From the NCBI GenBank assembly GCA_963703355.1, contig OY969813.1, forward strand, positions 3,534,001 to 3,598,000: 64,000 bases of DNA. Reading direction: 5' to 3'. Of this stretch, positions 55,936 through 63,155 are shown in pieces. The stretch is from Puia sp963703355 (lineage in GTDB: Bacteria; Bacteroidota; Bacteroidia; Chitinophagales; Chitinophagaceae). A model generated the notes under the pieces. That model saw only the letters and a program-made list of their open reading frames with translations, was not told the origin of the DNA and searched no databases. The position numbers were made by a program, and so were the translations under genes. Every line of letters starts with the position of its first letter. Within the stretch, counting starts at the first letter, position 1.

Positions 55936-56766
55936 TTGAACGACCTCATTAATTTCAACGGCAGTTTTATAGAGTCACATGTTCCGATCGTCACGGCATC
56001 CAATCGAAGTCTGCGTTACGGCGACGGTCTTTTTGAAACCATGTACTGGGACGGACAGATCATTATGAACCTGGCCTATCACCTCGACCGGCTCTTTGAA
56101 GGACTTGCTGTATTGCGATTTGATCTTTCAGAAGGATTTACCAGAGATTTTATTTCTGAAGAAATAATCAGGCTTTGCACACACAATGCAGGATTAGAAA
56201 AAGCCCGTGTACGGTTGAATGTTTTCAGAGAAGACGGAAATGCGCTTTTGCCGGTTAAGAACCGACCCGTTTTTATTATTGAAACCAGTGCGGTTCCCGA
56301 AATGAATCCGTCGCCATTGCGCCTCACATTGTATGAGGGCGAAAAAAAACATTCGGGCAAACTCAGTCCGCTGAAAACAAATAATTATCTGTTGAATATT
56401 CTCGCCGTTCAGCACGCAAAAGAAAAAGGATTTGACGACGCCGTTTTCCTCAACAACCGCGGAAATATTTGTGAAGCGAGTTCCAGTAATCTGTTCATGG
56501 TACAAAAGGGTGTGTTGTTTACCCCCGCACTTTCGCAGGGTTGTGTTGCGGGCACAAAAAGAAGGGAACTGATAGAACGATTACCCGATTTGGGATTTCA
56601 GATAGAAGAAACGATCATCACCAAAGACATGGTGTTTGAAATGGAAGAGATTTTTCTCACCAATGCGATCCGCGGTATCCGACCTGTGATTTGTATCGAC
56701 AATACCTATTTCACCCGCGAAGTCACGAATATCCTGGTACGACTTATGAATGTATCAACGGAATGA
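55936..56766 (+). CDS. Class IV aminotransferase (PabC/IlvE-like)
   Basis: A 276-residue PLP enzyme of fold type IV. Diagnostic blocks are LRYGDGLFETMYWDG near residue 30, the PLP-Lys segment KLSPLKTNNYLLNILAVQHAKEKGFDDAVFL near 140-170, NICEASSSNLF near 180 and LTNAIRGIRPV near the end. It is closest in layout to 4-amino-4-deoxychorismate lyase or branched-chain/D-amino-acid transaminases; sequence alone does not decide. The TTG start is supported by GGAG 10 nt upstream and the absence of an in-frame ATG. Its TGA overlaps the ATG of the photolyase gene (ATGA), so they are translationally coupled. Confidence 0.85.
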   Translation: MNDLINFNGSFIESHVPIVTASNRSLRYGDGLFETMYWDGQIIMNLAYHLDRLFEGLAVLRFDLSEGFTRDFISEEIIRLCTHNAGLEKARVRLNVFREDGNALLPVKNRPVFIIETSAVPEMNPSPLRLTLYEGEKKHSGKLSPLKTNNYLLNILAVQHAKEKGFDDAVFLNNRGNICEASSSNLFMVQKGVLFTPALSQGCVAGTKRRELIERLPDLGFQIEETIITKDMVFEMEEIFLTNAIRGIRPVICIDNTYFTREVTNILVRLMNVSTE

Positions 56767-58079
56767 AACCCTCCATAAACATTTTCTGGTTCAGACGGGA
56801 CCTGCGTCTGGCGGACAATACCGCCCTTTATCATGCGCTTATAAGCGGGCTGCCCGTTGTACCTGTATTTATCTTCGACAGAAACATTCTCGATGAGCTT
56901 GAAAATAAATCCGACGACAGGATAGTTTTTATTTACCGGGCGTTGGAAGAAATACAAAAACAACTCCAGCCATATCATACTACATTGGAAGTCTATGATG
57001 GAAAACCCGCAGAGATTTTTTCTTTGCTCTGTGATAGGTATGAAATCGGCAAGGTTTTTACAAATGAAGATTACGAGCCTTATGCACGGGATCGCGACGA
57101 AGCAATAGAAAAAATGCTGAAGGAACGGGGCATTGCGTTTCATTCATATAAAGACCATGTAATATTTTCAAAAAATGAGGTATTGAAAGAAGATGGAAAT
57201 CCTTACACCGTTTTTACTCCCTACAGCAATAAATGGCAATCGCAGTTGATCAAGGCAGGTTCCCATGCGCTCAAACAATTTCCAACCGAATCGTTATTTG
57301 AAAACTTTTTTCGTCAGCCGTTAAAGAAGCTGCCTGAGCCGGGAAAATTGGGATTTATTTTCAGAGAAAATCGGTTTCCGACAAGAACACCGGGTTCTGA
57401 TCTGATTCGTAAATACGCTGCAGTCCGCGACTACCCTGGTCTTGACGCTACGACTCACCTTGGCATTCATCTGCGATTTGGAACAATATCTATTCGTGCT
57501 TTGGCAACAGAGGCAAAACAACTGAGTGATGTTTTTCTGAATGAACTGATATGGCGTGATTTTTATCAAATGATCATTTGGCATTATCCGCATGTGGGGA
57601 GAGGACGGGCATTTAAAACTGCCTATGAAAAAATTCCCTGGAGAAATAATGAGAAAGAATTTGAATTGTGGTGTCTGGGAAGAACTGGATATCCGATGGT
57701 TGACGCGGCCATGCGACAATTGAATGAATCAGGATTTATGCACAACCGCATGCGCATGTTAACAGCTTCTTTTCTCACCAAACATCTGCTAATTGACTGG
57801 CGATGGGGTGAAGCCTATTTTGCAGAGAAGCTTCTGGACTTTGATCTGGCTTCCAATAATGGCGGCTGGCAATGGGCGGCAGGGAGTGGCTGCGATGCAG
57901 CTCCATATTTCAGAATTTTCAATCCTGCCATTCAGCAAAAAAAATTCGATCCCGAAGGAATATATATTAAAAAATGGCTGCCCGATTTTTATGAATTCGG
58001 TTATCCCGACCCGATCGTAGAGCATGCATTCGCGCGTGACCGGGCGATCAGGGTGTATCGGGAAGCGTTGAACGCTTAA
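56763..58079 (+). CDS. phrB: Deoxyribodipyrimidine photolyase / cryptochrome family
   Basis: A 438-residue flavoprotein. An N-terminal alpha/beta antenna domain (INIFWFRRDLRLADNTAL at the start) is followed by the FAD-binding helical domain with HLGIHLRFGTISIRAL, ELIWRDFYQMIIWHYP, MHNRMRMLTASFLTKHLLIDWRWGE and NGGWQWAAGSGCDAAPYFRIFNP. The last blocks are those of CPD photolyases that repair UV dimers with light. The start is the ATG at 56763, within the TGA of the preceding gene. The last two codons and the stop lie in the first unit of the heptamer array that follows. Confidence 0.92.
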   Translation: MKPSINIFWFRRDLRLADNTALYHALISGLPVVPVFIFDRNILDELENKSDDRIVFIYRALEEIQKQLQPYHTTLEVYDGKPAEIFSLLCDRYEIGKVFTNEDYEPYARDRDEAIEKMLKERGIAFHSYKDHVIFSKNEVLKEDGNPYTVFTPYSNKWQSQLIKAGSHALKQFPTESLFENFFRQPLKKLPEPGKLGFIFRENRFPTRTPGSDLIRKYAAVRDYPGLDATTHLGIHLRFGTISIRALATEAKQLSDVFLNELIWRDFYQMIIWHYPHVGRGRAFKTAYEKIPWRNNEKEFELWCLGRTGYPMVDAAMRQLNESGFMHNRMRMLTASFLTKHLLIDWRWGEAYFAEKLLDFDLASNNGGWQWAAGSGCDAAPYFRIFNPAIQQKKFDPEGIYIKKWLPDFYEFGYPDPIVEHAFARDRAIRVYREALNA

Positions 58080-58198
58080 TGCTTAACGCTTAACGCTTAG
58101 CGCGGAACGCTTAACGCTTAACGCGGAACGCAGAACGCGGTTGGCGGTTCCGTACTCCCATACTCCCATACTCCCATACTCCCATACTCCCATACTTG
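58067..58198. repeat. TTAACGC/GGAACGC heptamer array and ACTCCCAT octamers
   Basis: The heptamers (58067-58139) start inside the last codons of the photolyase gene. Octamers ACTCCCAT (58153-58192) end CCCATACTTG. The gap is convergent with mqnD. Confidence 0.9.
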
Positions 58199-58200
58199 TT

Positions 58201-58998
58201 TTAAGTGTGCAGTTTTTTGTAAACCTCCAGCAAAACATCAACCGCGTGACGTCCTTCATCTCCAAGCGAAAGACTGAAATGATTTACGTACAAATCAATA
58301 TGCTGCCGCATCACGGATTCCTGCATTTCCTGCGAGTGACGAATCACATAGTCAGACAGATCAGGATAATAGGCATCTGCGTATGCGACACTATCGCGAA
58401 TCAGCCTTTCCACTTCAGCCAGATCTGATTTTTTAAATTCATTTCGCATAACGATGCCACCCAGGGGAATGGGTGCTTTTGTTTTCTTTTCCCAGTATTC
58501 ACCAAGATCCATTTGTTTGATGAGCCCCTTCTGCATGTAGGTAAAACGGTTTTCATGGATGATCACGCCGCAGTCCACTTCATCTTCCAATACGGCAGAC
58601 TCAATCTGGTTGAAGACCATGAATTTCTTTCTCTTTGCATTCGGGAATGCCATGCTGAATAGCATGTGTGCAGTCGTTTGTTCACCAGGAATAGCAATCC
58701 TGAGCTGGTCGATATCTTTTAGCAGGATATTATTTTTGGATATGAGCAGCGGTCCCACTCCCTGACCCAGCGCGCCTCCGGAGTCGAGTAGCGAATAGTC
58801 TTTTTGTAACAAAGGCCATACACCATAACTGATCTTCGTAATGTCGAGTTTTTTTTCAAGTGCCCAGCGGTTAAGCGTTTGCACATCTTCCAATACTACT
58901 TCAAATTCATAATCGCCCGTATCGATCTTACGATTTACCAGTGCGTCGAAAATAAAAGTATCGTTCGGACAGGGACTAAATCCTAAAGAGAATTTCAT
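58201..58998 (-). CDS. mqnD: 1,4-dihydroxy-6-naphthoate synthase
   Basis: A 265-residue menaquinone-pathway enzyme acting after cyclic dehypoxanthine futalosine. Typical MqnD blocks are GFSPCPNDTFIFDALV at the start, DITKISYGVWPLL, GGALGQGVGPLLISK, and IPGEQTTAHMLFSMAFP. The protein is a two-lobed periplasmic-binding-like fold but has no signal peptide and acts in the cytoplasm. Its start overlaps the end of mqnB by 23 bp, fixing them as one operon. MqnA and MqnC are not in the window. Confidence 0.95.
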   Translation of the reverse strand: MKFSLGFSPCPNDTFIFDALVNRKIDTGDYEFEVVLEDVQTLNRWALEKKLDITKISYGVWPLLQKDYSLLDSGGALGQGVGPLLISKNNILLKDIDQLRIAIPGEQTTAHMLFSMAFPNAKRKKFMVFNQIESAVLEDEVDCGVIIHENRFTYMQKGLIKQMDLGEYWEKKTKAPIPLGGIVMRNEFKKSDLAEVERLIRDSVAYADAYYPDLSDYVIRHSQEMQESVMRQHIDLYVNHFSLSLGDEGRHAVDVLLEVYKKLHT

Positions 58999-59656
58999 CA
59001 GTATGTTCTAGTTTTTGAATCAGGAAAATTAATTGCTCGTTTAATCTTTCCAATGCTTCCTTTATTTTCCATTGAGTTTTATCCCGATCACCTATCACGT
59101 TCGACACCGAACGGATCTGCAAAAAAGGAATTTTTTCCATCAGGCAAACATAATGCAAAGCCGCGCCTTCCATGCTCTCAACAACCGAAACGCCATTTCG
59201 TTGAGTACTGATAAAATCGGCTGATTTTATTTCATTTACTGTAATTCCATCGAGAATCGGCAGAGACGCCCATTGTAAAAGAGATTGGTATGGATTCACC
59301 AGTTTGCCGGCAGAGAAAGGAAAGTTGTCCGGTTTACTCAAACCCATTTCAAAAATGTTGGTGAAACCTGTTTTTTCCCTCAGCCCTAGGTCTGCTATGC
59401 TTTCCGACCCGATGGCATACAGCTTACCTATTTCATCTGTTGAAAGAGCACCTCCGATGCCAGCCTGTATGACCAGGTCGGGCCGAAGTTTATGGATTTG
59501 TTTTTGAATAGCATAAGTCGTTTCCAGCTGACCGATCCCGCTTATCAACAATTCCGCATTCAGTGCGTTATGTCTTAGGGTTTTGTTGTTCAGCCAGCGG
59601 GCAGTTTCACTGATTTCGAAATGGGTTGCTGATACCAGAAGCAGGTGCATATGCAA
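58976..59656 (-). CDS. mqnB: Futalosine hydrolase
   Basis: A 226-residue nucleosidase of the PNP/MTAN fold that removes hypoxanthine from futalosine. Features: LLLVSATHFEISETARWL at the N-terminus, IQAGIGGALSTDEIGKLY in the ribose-phosphate-binding loop region, VVESMEGAALHYVCL (catalytic Glu/Met block) and IRSVSNVIGDRDK. Length and order are typical. It pairs with mqnD by 23-bp overlap. The upstream gene on the plus strand is divergent, and the two 5' ends lie within 60 bp. Confidence 0.93.
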   Translation of the reverse strand: MHMHLLLVSATHFEISETARWLNNKTLRHNALNAELLISGIGQLETTYAIQKQIHKLRPDLVIQAGIGGALSTDEIGKLYAIGSESIADLGLREKTGFTNIFEMGLSKPDNFPFSAGKLVNPYQSLLQWASLPILDGITVNEIKSADFISTQRNGVSVVESMEGAALHYVCLMEKIPFLQIRSVSNVIGDRDKTQWKIKEALERLNEQLIFLIQKLEHTDEILFRI

Positions 59657-59690
59657 ATATCCGTAAACCTGTTCAATCCGGCTGAACCAT

Positions 59691-59698
59691 TACCTTTG
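59691..59698 (+). promoter_or_regulatory. -7 box that fixes the start of the first PTPS gene
   Basis: TACCTTTG fits TAnnTTTG exactly. Transcription would begin near 59705, excluding an ATG at 59645 and leaving the GTG at 59714 as start with a very short leader. The -33 box is poor. Confidence 0.4.
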
Positions 59699-59713
59699 CA
59701 AAAATTTCGAACG

Positions 59714-60121
59714 GTGGTTTTTCTTACGAGAATTGAACATTTTAATGCGGCGCATAAATTATATAATCCCGGGTGGACGCGTGAAAAAAATGAGGAGATA
59801 TTCGGGGCCTGTGCAAACGAAAACTGGCATGGACACAATTATGAGCTGCTGGTAACCATCAAAGGAGAGCCGGATCCCGATACAGGTTTTTTAATGGACG
59901 TAAAAAAGCTGAGCGACATCATTAAAGAGTTTGTGACTGAAATACTGGATCATAAAAATCTGAATGTGGAGGTAGCATTTCTGAAAGGTAAAATGTGTTC
60001 TACAGAAAATCTTGCAATCGGTATCTGGAACCAGCTCATTGGTGAGTTGCCCGCGACTGTGAAACTTCATTCGGTTAAACTATATGAAACGCCGCGTATA
60101 TACGTGGAATATTTTGGGTAA
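59714..60121 (+). CDS. 6-pyruvoyl-tetrahydropterin synthase family protein, copy 1
   Basis: A 135-residue pterin enzyme. Zinc His residues lie in HFNAAHKL and WHGHNYEL, and the catalytic Cys in FGACANENWHGH. The later block DHKNLN matches the mammalian-type PTPS rather than E. coli QueD. It converts 7,8-dihydroneopterin triphosphate to 6-pyruvoyl-tetrahydropterin, or to a related product in queuosine or biopterin-like synthesis. The GTG start at 59714 is chosen over the ATG at 59645: the longer N-terminus would be antisense to the mqnB start, a promoter box lies between, and this length matches copy 2. Confidence 0.85.
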   Translation: MVFLTRIEHFNAAHKLYNPGWTREKNEEIFGACANENWHGHNYELLVTIKGEPDPDTGFLMDVKKLSDIIKEFVTEILDHKNLNVEVAFLKGKMCSTENLAIGIWNQLIGELPATVKLHSVKLYETPRIYVEYFG

Positions 60122-60126
60122 ACAGT

Positions 60127-60540
60127 ATGGAAAGAAAAACAGCTATTTACAGAAAAGAACATTTTAATGCGGCGCATCGCCTTTATGTGCCGGGCTGGAC
60201 GGACGAACAGAACCTGGAGCAATTCGGAAAATGTTCCAACCCGCATTATCATGGACACAATTATGATCTGATTGTAAAAGTGACGGGGACACCTGATCCG
60301 AAAACGGGATATGTAATTAACCTTTCGATTTTATCGGACATTATTAAGAAACATGTGCTGGCGAAGTTCGATCACAAAAATCTGAATCTCGACACCAAGG
60401 AATTTGCCAATCTGAACCCTACAGCCGAGAATATCGTGTTTGTTATTTACGAAATCCTGCGAAAAGAACTGGATGCTTCTCTTGGGCTTTCCGTGCGACT
60501 GTATGAAACTGAAAGAAATTTTGTGGAGTACCCGGGTTAA
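60127..60540 (+). CDS. 6-pyruvoyl-tetrahydropterin synthase family protein, copy 2
   Basis: 137 residues, 5 bp after copy 1. Motifs are HFNAAHRLYVPGWTDEQN, the Cys in FGKCSNPHYHGHNYDL and FDHKNLNLD. The mammalian-type spacing is very clear here (LEQFGKCSNP). It is roughly half identical to copy 1 by eye in the motif regions and diverged elsewhere, so the two may form hetero-oligomers or act on different pterins. It is followed by a long repeat array and then folE. Confidence 0.9.
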   Translation: MERKTAIYRKEHFNAAHRLYVPGWTDEQNLEQFGKCSNPHYHGHNYDLIVKVTGTPDPKTGYVINLSILSDIIKKHVLAKFDHKNLNLDTKEFANLNPTAENIVFVIYEILRKELDASLGLSVRLYETERNFVEYPG

Positions 60541-60706
60541 GCCTAAAGCCTAAAGCCTAAAGCCTAAAGCCTAAAGCCTAAAGCCTAAAGCGGAAAATGC
60601 AAATGGAAAATTATAAAACTTTATCACACACTTAATAAAAAAGTAGCACTGAGTCTTCTGCCTTTAGCAAACTGCTTTGGGCTTTAGGCTTTGGGCTTTA
60701 AGCTTA
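60541..60706. repeat. CTAAAGC heptamer array with reversed right arm
   Basis: Seven near-perfect CCTAAAG units (60541-60590) follow the stop codon of the PTPS gene. The reversed arm (about 60657-60706: gcctttag, gctttggg, ctttaggc, ctttaagc) ends 5 bp before the folE ATG. Confidence 0.92.
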
Positions 60707-60710
60707 AAAA

Positions 60711-61307
60711 ATGGCCTACAAAAAAACAGAACAGTACGACGAGAAAACAACAGAAGCTTTGAGGATTCATTACAAGGAGATCCTGGCGCAGCTGGGAGAG
60801 AATCCCGACAGGGAAGGACTTGATAAAACTCCCGAACGCGTAGCCAAAGCAATGCAATTCCTCACGCAGGGTTATGAACTGGATGCTCATGCCATTCTGG
60901 ATTCTGCGAAATTTCACGAACCCATGAGTGAAATGATTATTGTGAAAGACATTGAAGTGTACAGTCTCTGCGAACATCATATGCTTCCCTTTTTTGGCAA
61001 AGCACACGTGGCTTATATACCCAATGGATGGATCACCGGACTGAGTAAAATGGCTCGTGTGGTGGATGTATTTGCGCGTCGTTTGCAGGTGCAGGAAAGA
61101 CTTACCACGCAGATTCTGCATGCGATCCGGGATACACTGCATCCGCTGGGAGCCGCAGTTGTTATTGAGGCATCACACTTGTGTATGATGATGCGCGGCG
61201 TACAAAAACAGAATTCTGTAACTACTACTTCTGCTTTTTATGGCGAATTTCAGAAGAATGAAACGAGAACGGAATTCATCAAACTAATATCATCTGATCT
61301 GAATTAA
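60711..61307 (+). CDS. folE: GTP cyclohydrolase I
   Basis: A 198-residue FolE making 7,8-dihydroneopterin triphosphate, the substrate for the two PTPS proteins encoded just upstream and for folate synthesis. Key blocks are GLDKTPERVAKAMQFLTQGY, SLCEHHMLPFFGKAHVAYIPNG (zinc Cys and His residues), GLSKMARVVDVFARRLQVQERLT and ASHLCMMMRGVQ (second zinc Cys). Length is normal for type I enzymes. The 5' region is entirely the reverse arm of the repeat array. Confidence 0.96.
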   Translation: MAYKKTEQYDEKTTEALRIHYKEILAQLGENPDREGLDKTPERVAKAMQFLTQGYELDAHAILDSAKFHEPMSEMIIVKDIEVYSLCEHHMLPFFGKAHVAYIPNGWITGLSKMARVVDVFARRLQVQERLTTQILHAIRDTLHPLGAAVVIEASHLCMMMRGVQKQNSVTTTSAFYGEFQKNETRTEFIKLISSDLN

Positions 61308-61597
61308 TAGCAACTGTGCTGTTAAAAAAGCAAGAATTATCTCACGTTATTTGCAATGTTACAAAGCGGAGCAATTGAATAACTGTTTATTGAAATGATT
61401 GTTTACCGTTTAGTTTGTAACCTTAGTCTTAACACCACATACCTGGGAAGTTTCAATCAACTGGTGCAGTTATCGTTCGAAAGAGCCGATGGACCCGGGA
61501 ATTGACCCCAGTTCAACCGAATTAACAGCACACAAAAGATTTTCTTTGTTGAGTCGGTGCTTTGTGGCAAATTTGTTTTTTAACCTCTAAGTTGAAT

Positions 61598-62488
61598 ATG
61601 AAGCATGCTTACGTTTTTCCGGGACAAGGCTCTCAGTTTCCGGGAATGGGAAAAAACCACTACGATAAAAGTGCTTTTGCAAAAAAACTTTTTGAACAGG
61701 GGAATGAAATTGCCGGGTTCCGCCTCTCGGACATCATGTTCAATGGTTCCGAAGCAGATTTACGTCAGACCAATGTTACACAGCCTGCTATTTTTCTTCA
61801 TTCGGTCATTGCATTCAAAACAGTTGACAATGCGCGTCCCGAAATGGTTGCGGGGCATTCACTCGGAGAATTTTCTGCATTGGTAGCAAACAGTGTTTTA
61901 TCTTTTGAAGATGGCATGCGTCTGGTGATTGTCCGTTCCTCGGCGATGCAAAAAGCATGTACTTCAAATCCGGGAACGATGGCGGCGGTGCTGGCGCTGG
62001 AGGATGATAAAGTAGAATCTCTTTGTCGTGAAATTGCAGCAGAGACCGACGAAATACTGGTGCCCGCAAATTATAATTGCCCCGGGCAAATCGTGATCAG
62101 CGGTTCCATTAAAGGCATTGAAATCGGATGCGAAAGAATGAAAGCTGCTGGCGCGCGTCGCGCACTGATACTACCCGTTGGTGGTGCTTTTCACTCTCCG
62201 CTTATGGAACCTGCGCGCGAAGAATTGAAAGCTGCGATAGAAAAAACTACGTTTTATAATCCTTCTTGTCCCGTTTACCAGAATATTGTTGCGAAGGCAG
62301 TAATGGACAAGGAAGAAATCAAGAAAAATCTGATTGACCAACTCACCGGGCCAGTTCGCTGGACTCAGTCGGTCCTGGCAATGATCACCGACGGTGCAAC
62401 CAACTTCACTGAAATCGGACCTGGAAAAGTACTACAGGGACTGATGGGCAAAATTGATAAAACAGTTACTGCGGTAGGGGTGGAGTAA
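61598..62488 (+). CDS. fabD: Malonyl-CoA:acyl-carrier-protein transacylase
   Basis: A 296-residue transacylase that loads malonyl onto ACP for fatty-acid synthesis. The active-site Ser is in VAGHSLGEFSALVA (near residue 88). The substrate-binding Arg lies in VIVRSSAMQ, the catalytic His in VGGAFHSPLM, and the GxGxG-like N-terminus is YVFPGQGSQFPGM. I place the start at the ATG at 61598 (MKHAYVFPGQ), not the TTG at 61562. The gap before it (61308-61597) holds nothing recognisable. It ends in a convergent repeat array. Confidence 0.95.
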   Translation: MKHAYVFPGQGSQFPGMGKNHYDKSAFAKKLFEQGNEIAGFRLSDIMFNGSEADLRQTNVTQPAIFLHSVIAFKTVDNARPEMVAGHSLGEFSALVANSVLSFEDGMRLVIVRSSAMQKACTSNPGTMAAVLALEDDKVESLCREIAAETDEILVPANYNCPGQIVISGSIKGIEIGCERMKAAGARRALILPVGGAFHSPLMEPAREELKAAIEKTTFYNPSCPVYQNIVAKAVMDKEEIKKNLIDQLTGPVRWTQSVLAMITDGATNFTEIGPGKVLQGLMGKIDKTVTAVGVE

Positions 62489-62645
62489 GGATTATGAGTT
62501 ATGGGTTATGGGTAATGGGTTATAAGTTTTGTAATTGATAATGTTTTCAATTTACCATTAACCACATTCCAATTTCCAATTAGCCTTCCGCGTTAAGCCT
62601 TACGCCTTCAGCCTTCAGCTTTTTGCTTTAGGCTTTACGCTCAAA
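62489..62645. repeat. GTTATGG array and reversed TTAAGCC/TTTAGGC array
   Basis: 62490-62525 repeats GTTATGG-like heptamers after the fabD stop. 62582-62645 repeats reversed heptamers (gcgttaa, gccttac, gccttca, gctttac). The right array runs into the last codons of the GNAT gene on the minus strand. Confidence 0.9.
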
Positions 62646-63085
62646 GAGCAATTAAGCCATTCACTACTTACATCAGCACCATATTTTTTATAGAACTGAA
62701 TCGCAGGTTCATTCCAGTCCAGCACCTGCCACATCATACCACTTACACCCAGTTCTTCTGCTTCTATAATGGTTTGATCGAACAACATTTTTCCAATTCC
62801 TTTTCCTCTGTAATCGTCCGTTACGATCAGATCTTCGAGATAAAGACGAAGACCCTTCCAGGTGGAGTAACGCATATAATAAAGTGAGATGCCGACTATT
62901 TTTTCTTCTTCGGTAACTGCTACAAAGGCCTTCCATACCGGGTTATCGCCGAATCCGGTTTTGATGAAATGATCCACTGTCACCGTTACTTCTTCCGGTG
63001 CTCTTTCAAAAATCGCCAGTTCTCTGATCAGCTCCATCATGCGTTCACAATCTGTGACAACTGCTTTACGAATTTTAATGTTCAC
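62615..63085 (-). CDS. GNAT N-acetyltransferase, diamine/spermidine acetyltransferase-like
   Basis: A 156-residue GNAT enzyme. The acetyl-CoA loop is VTDDYRGKGIGKMLF (near residues 88-102). The blocks LIRELAIFERAPEEVTVT and LRLYLEDLIV place it near the SSAT/thialysine acetyltransferase group, and NEPAIQFYKKYGAD closes the fold. The final residues after LNCSL (SVKPKAKS) are encoded by the intergenic heptamer array, so the true ancestral C-terminus was probably near Ser148. This tail probably does not affect activity. Confidence 0.88.
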   Translation of the reverse strand: MNIKIRKAVVTDCERMMELIRELAIFERAPEEVTVTVDHFIKTGFGDNPVWKAFVAVTEEEKIVGISLYYMRYSTWKGLRLYLEDLIVTDDYRGKGIGKMLFDQTIIEAEELGVSGMMWQVLDWNEPAIQFYKKYGADVSSEWLNCSLSVKPKAKS

Positions 63086-63116
63086 GTAATAACTAAAAAT
63101 TAATAATTAATATTCA

Positions 63117-63155
63117 CACTCCCATACTCCCATACTCCCATACTCCCATACTTTC
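63117..63155. repeat. ACTCCCAT octamer array
   Basis: About four octamers ending CCCATACTTT, just before the end of the minus-strand serine hydrolase gene. Confidence 0.88.

Noticed and set aside
61308..61597. Possible RNA gene upstream of fabD
   Set aside because: I saw no stable paired structure or tRNA-like arm, only AT-rich sequence with short matches.
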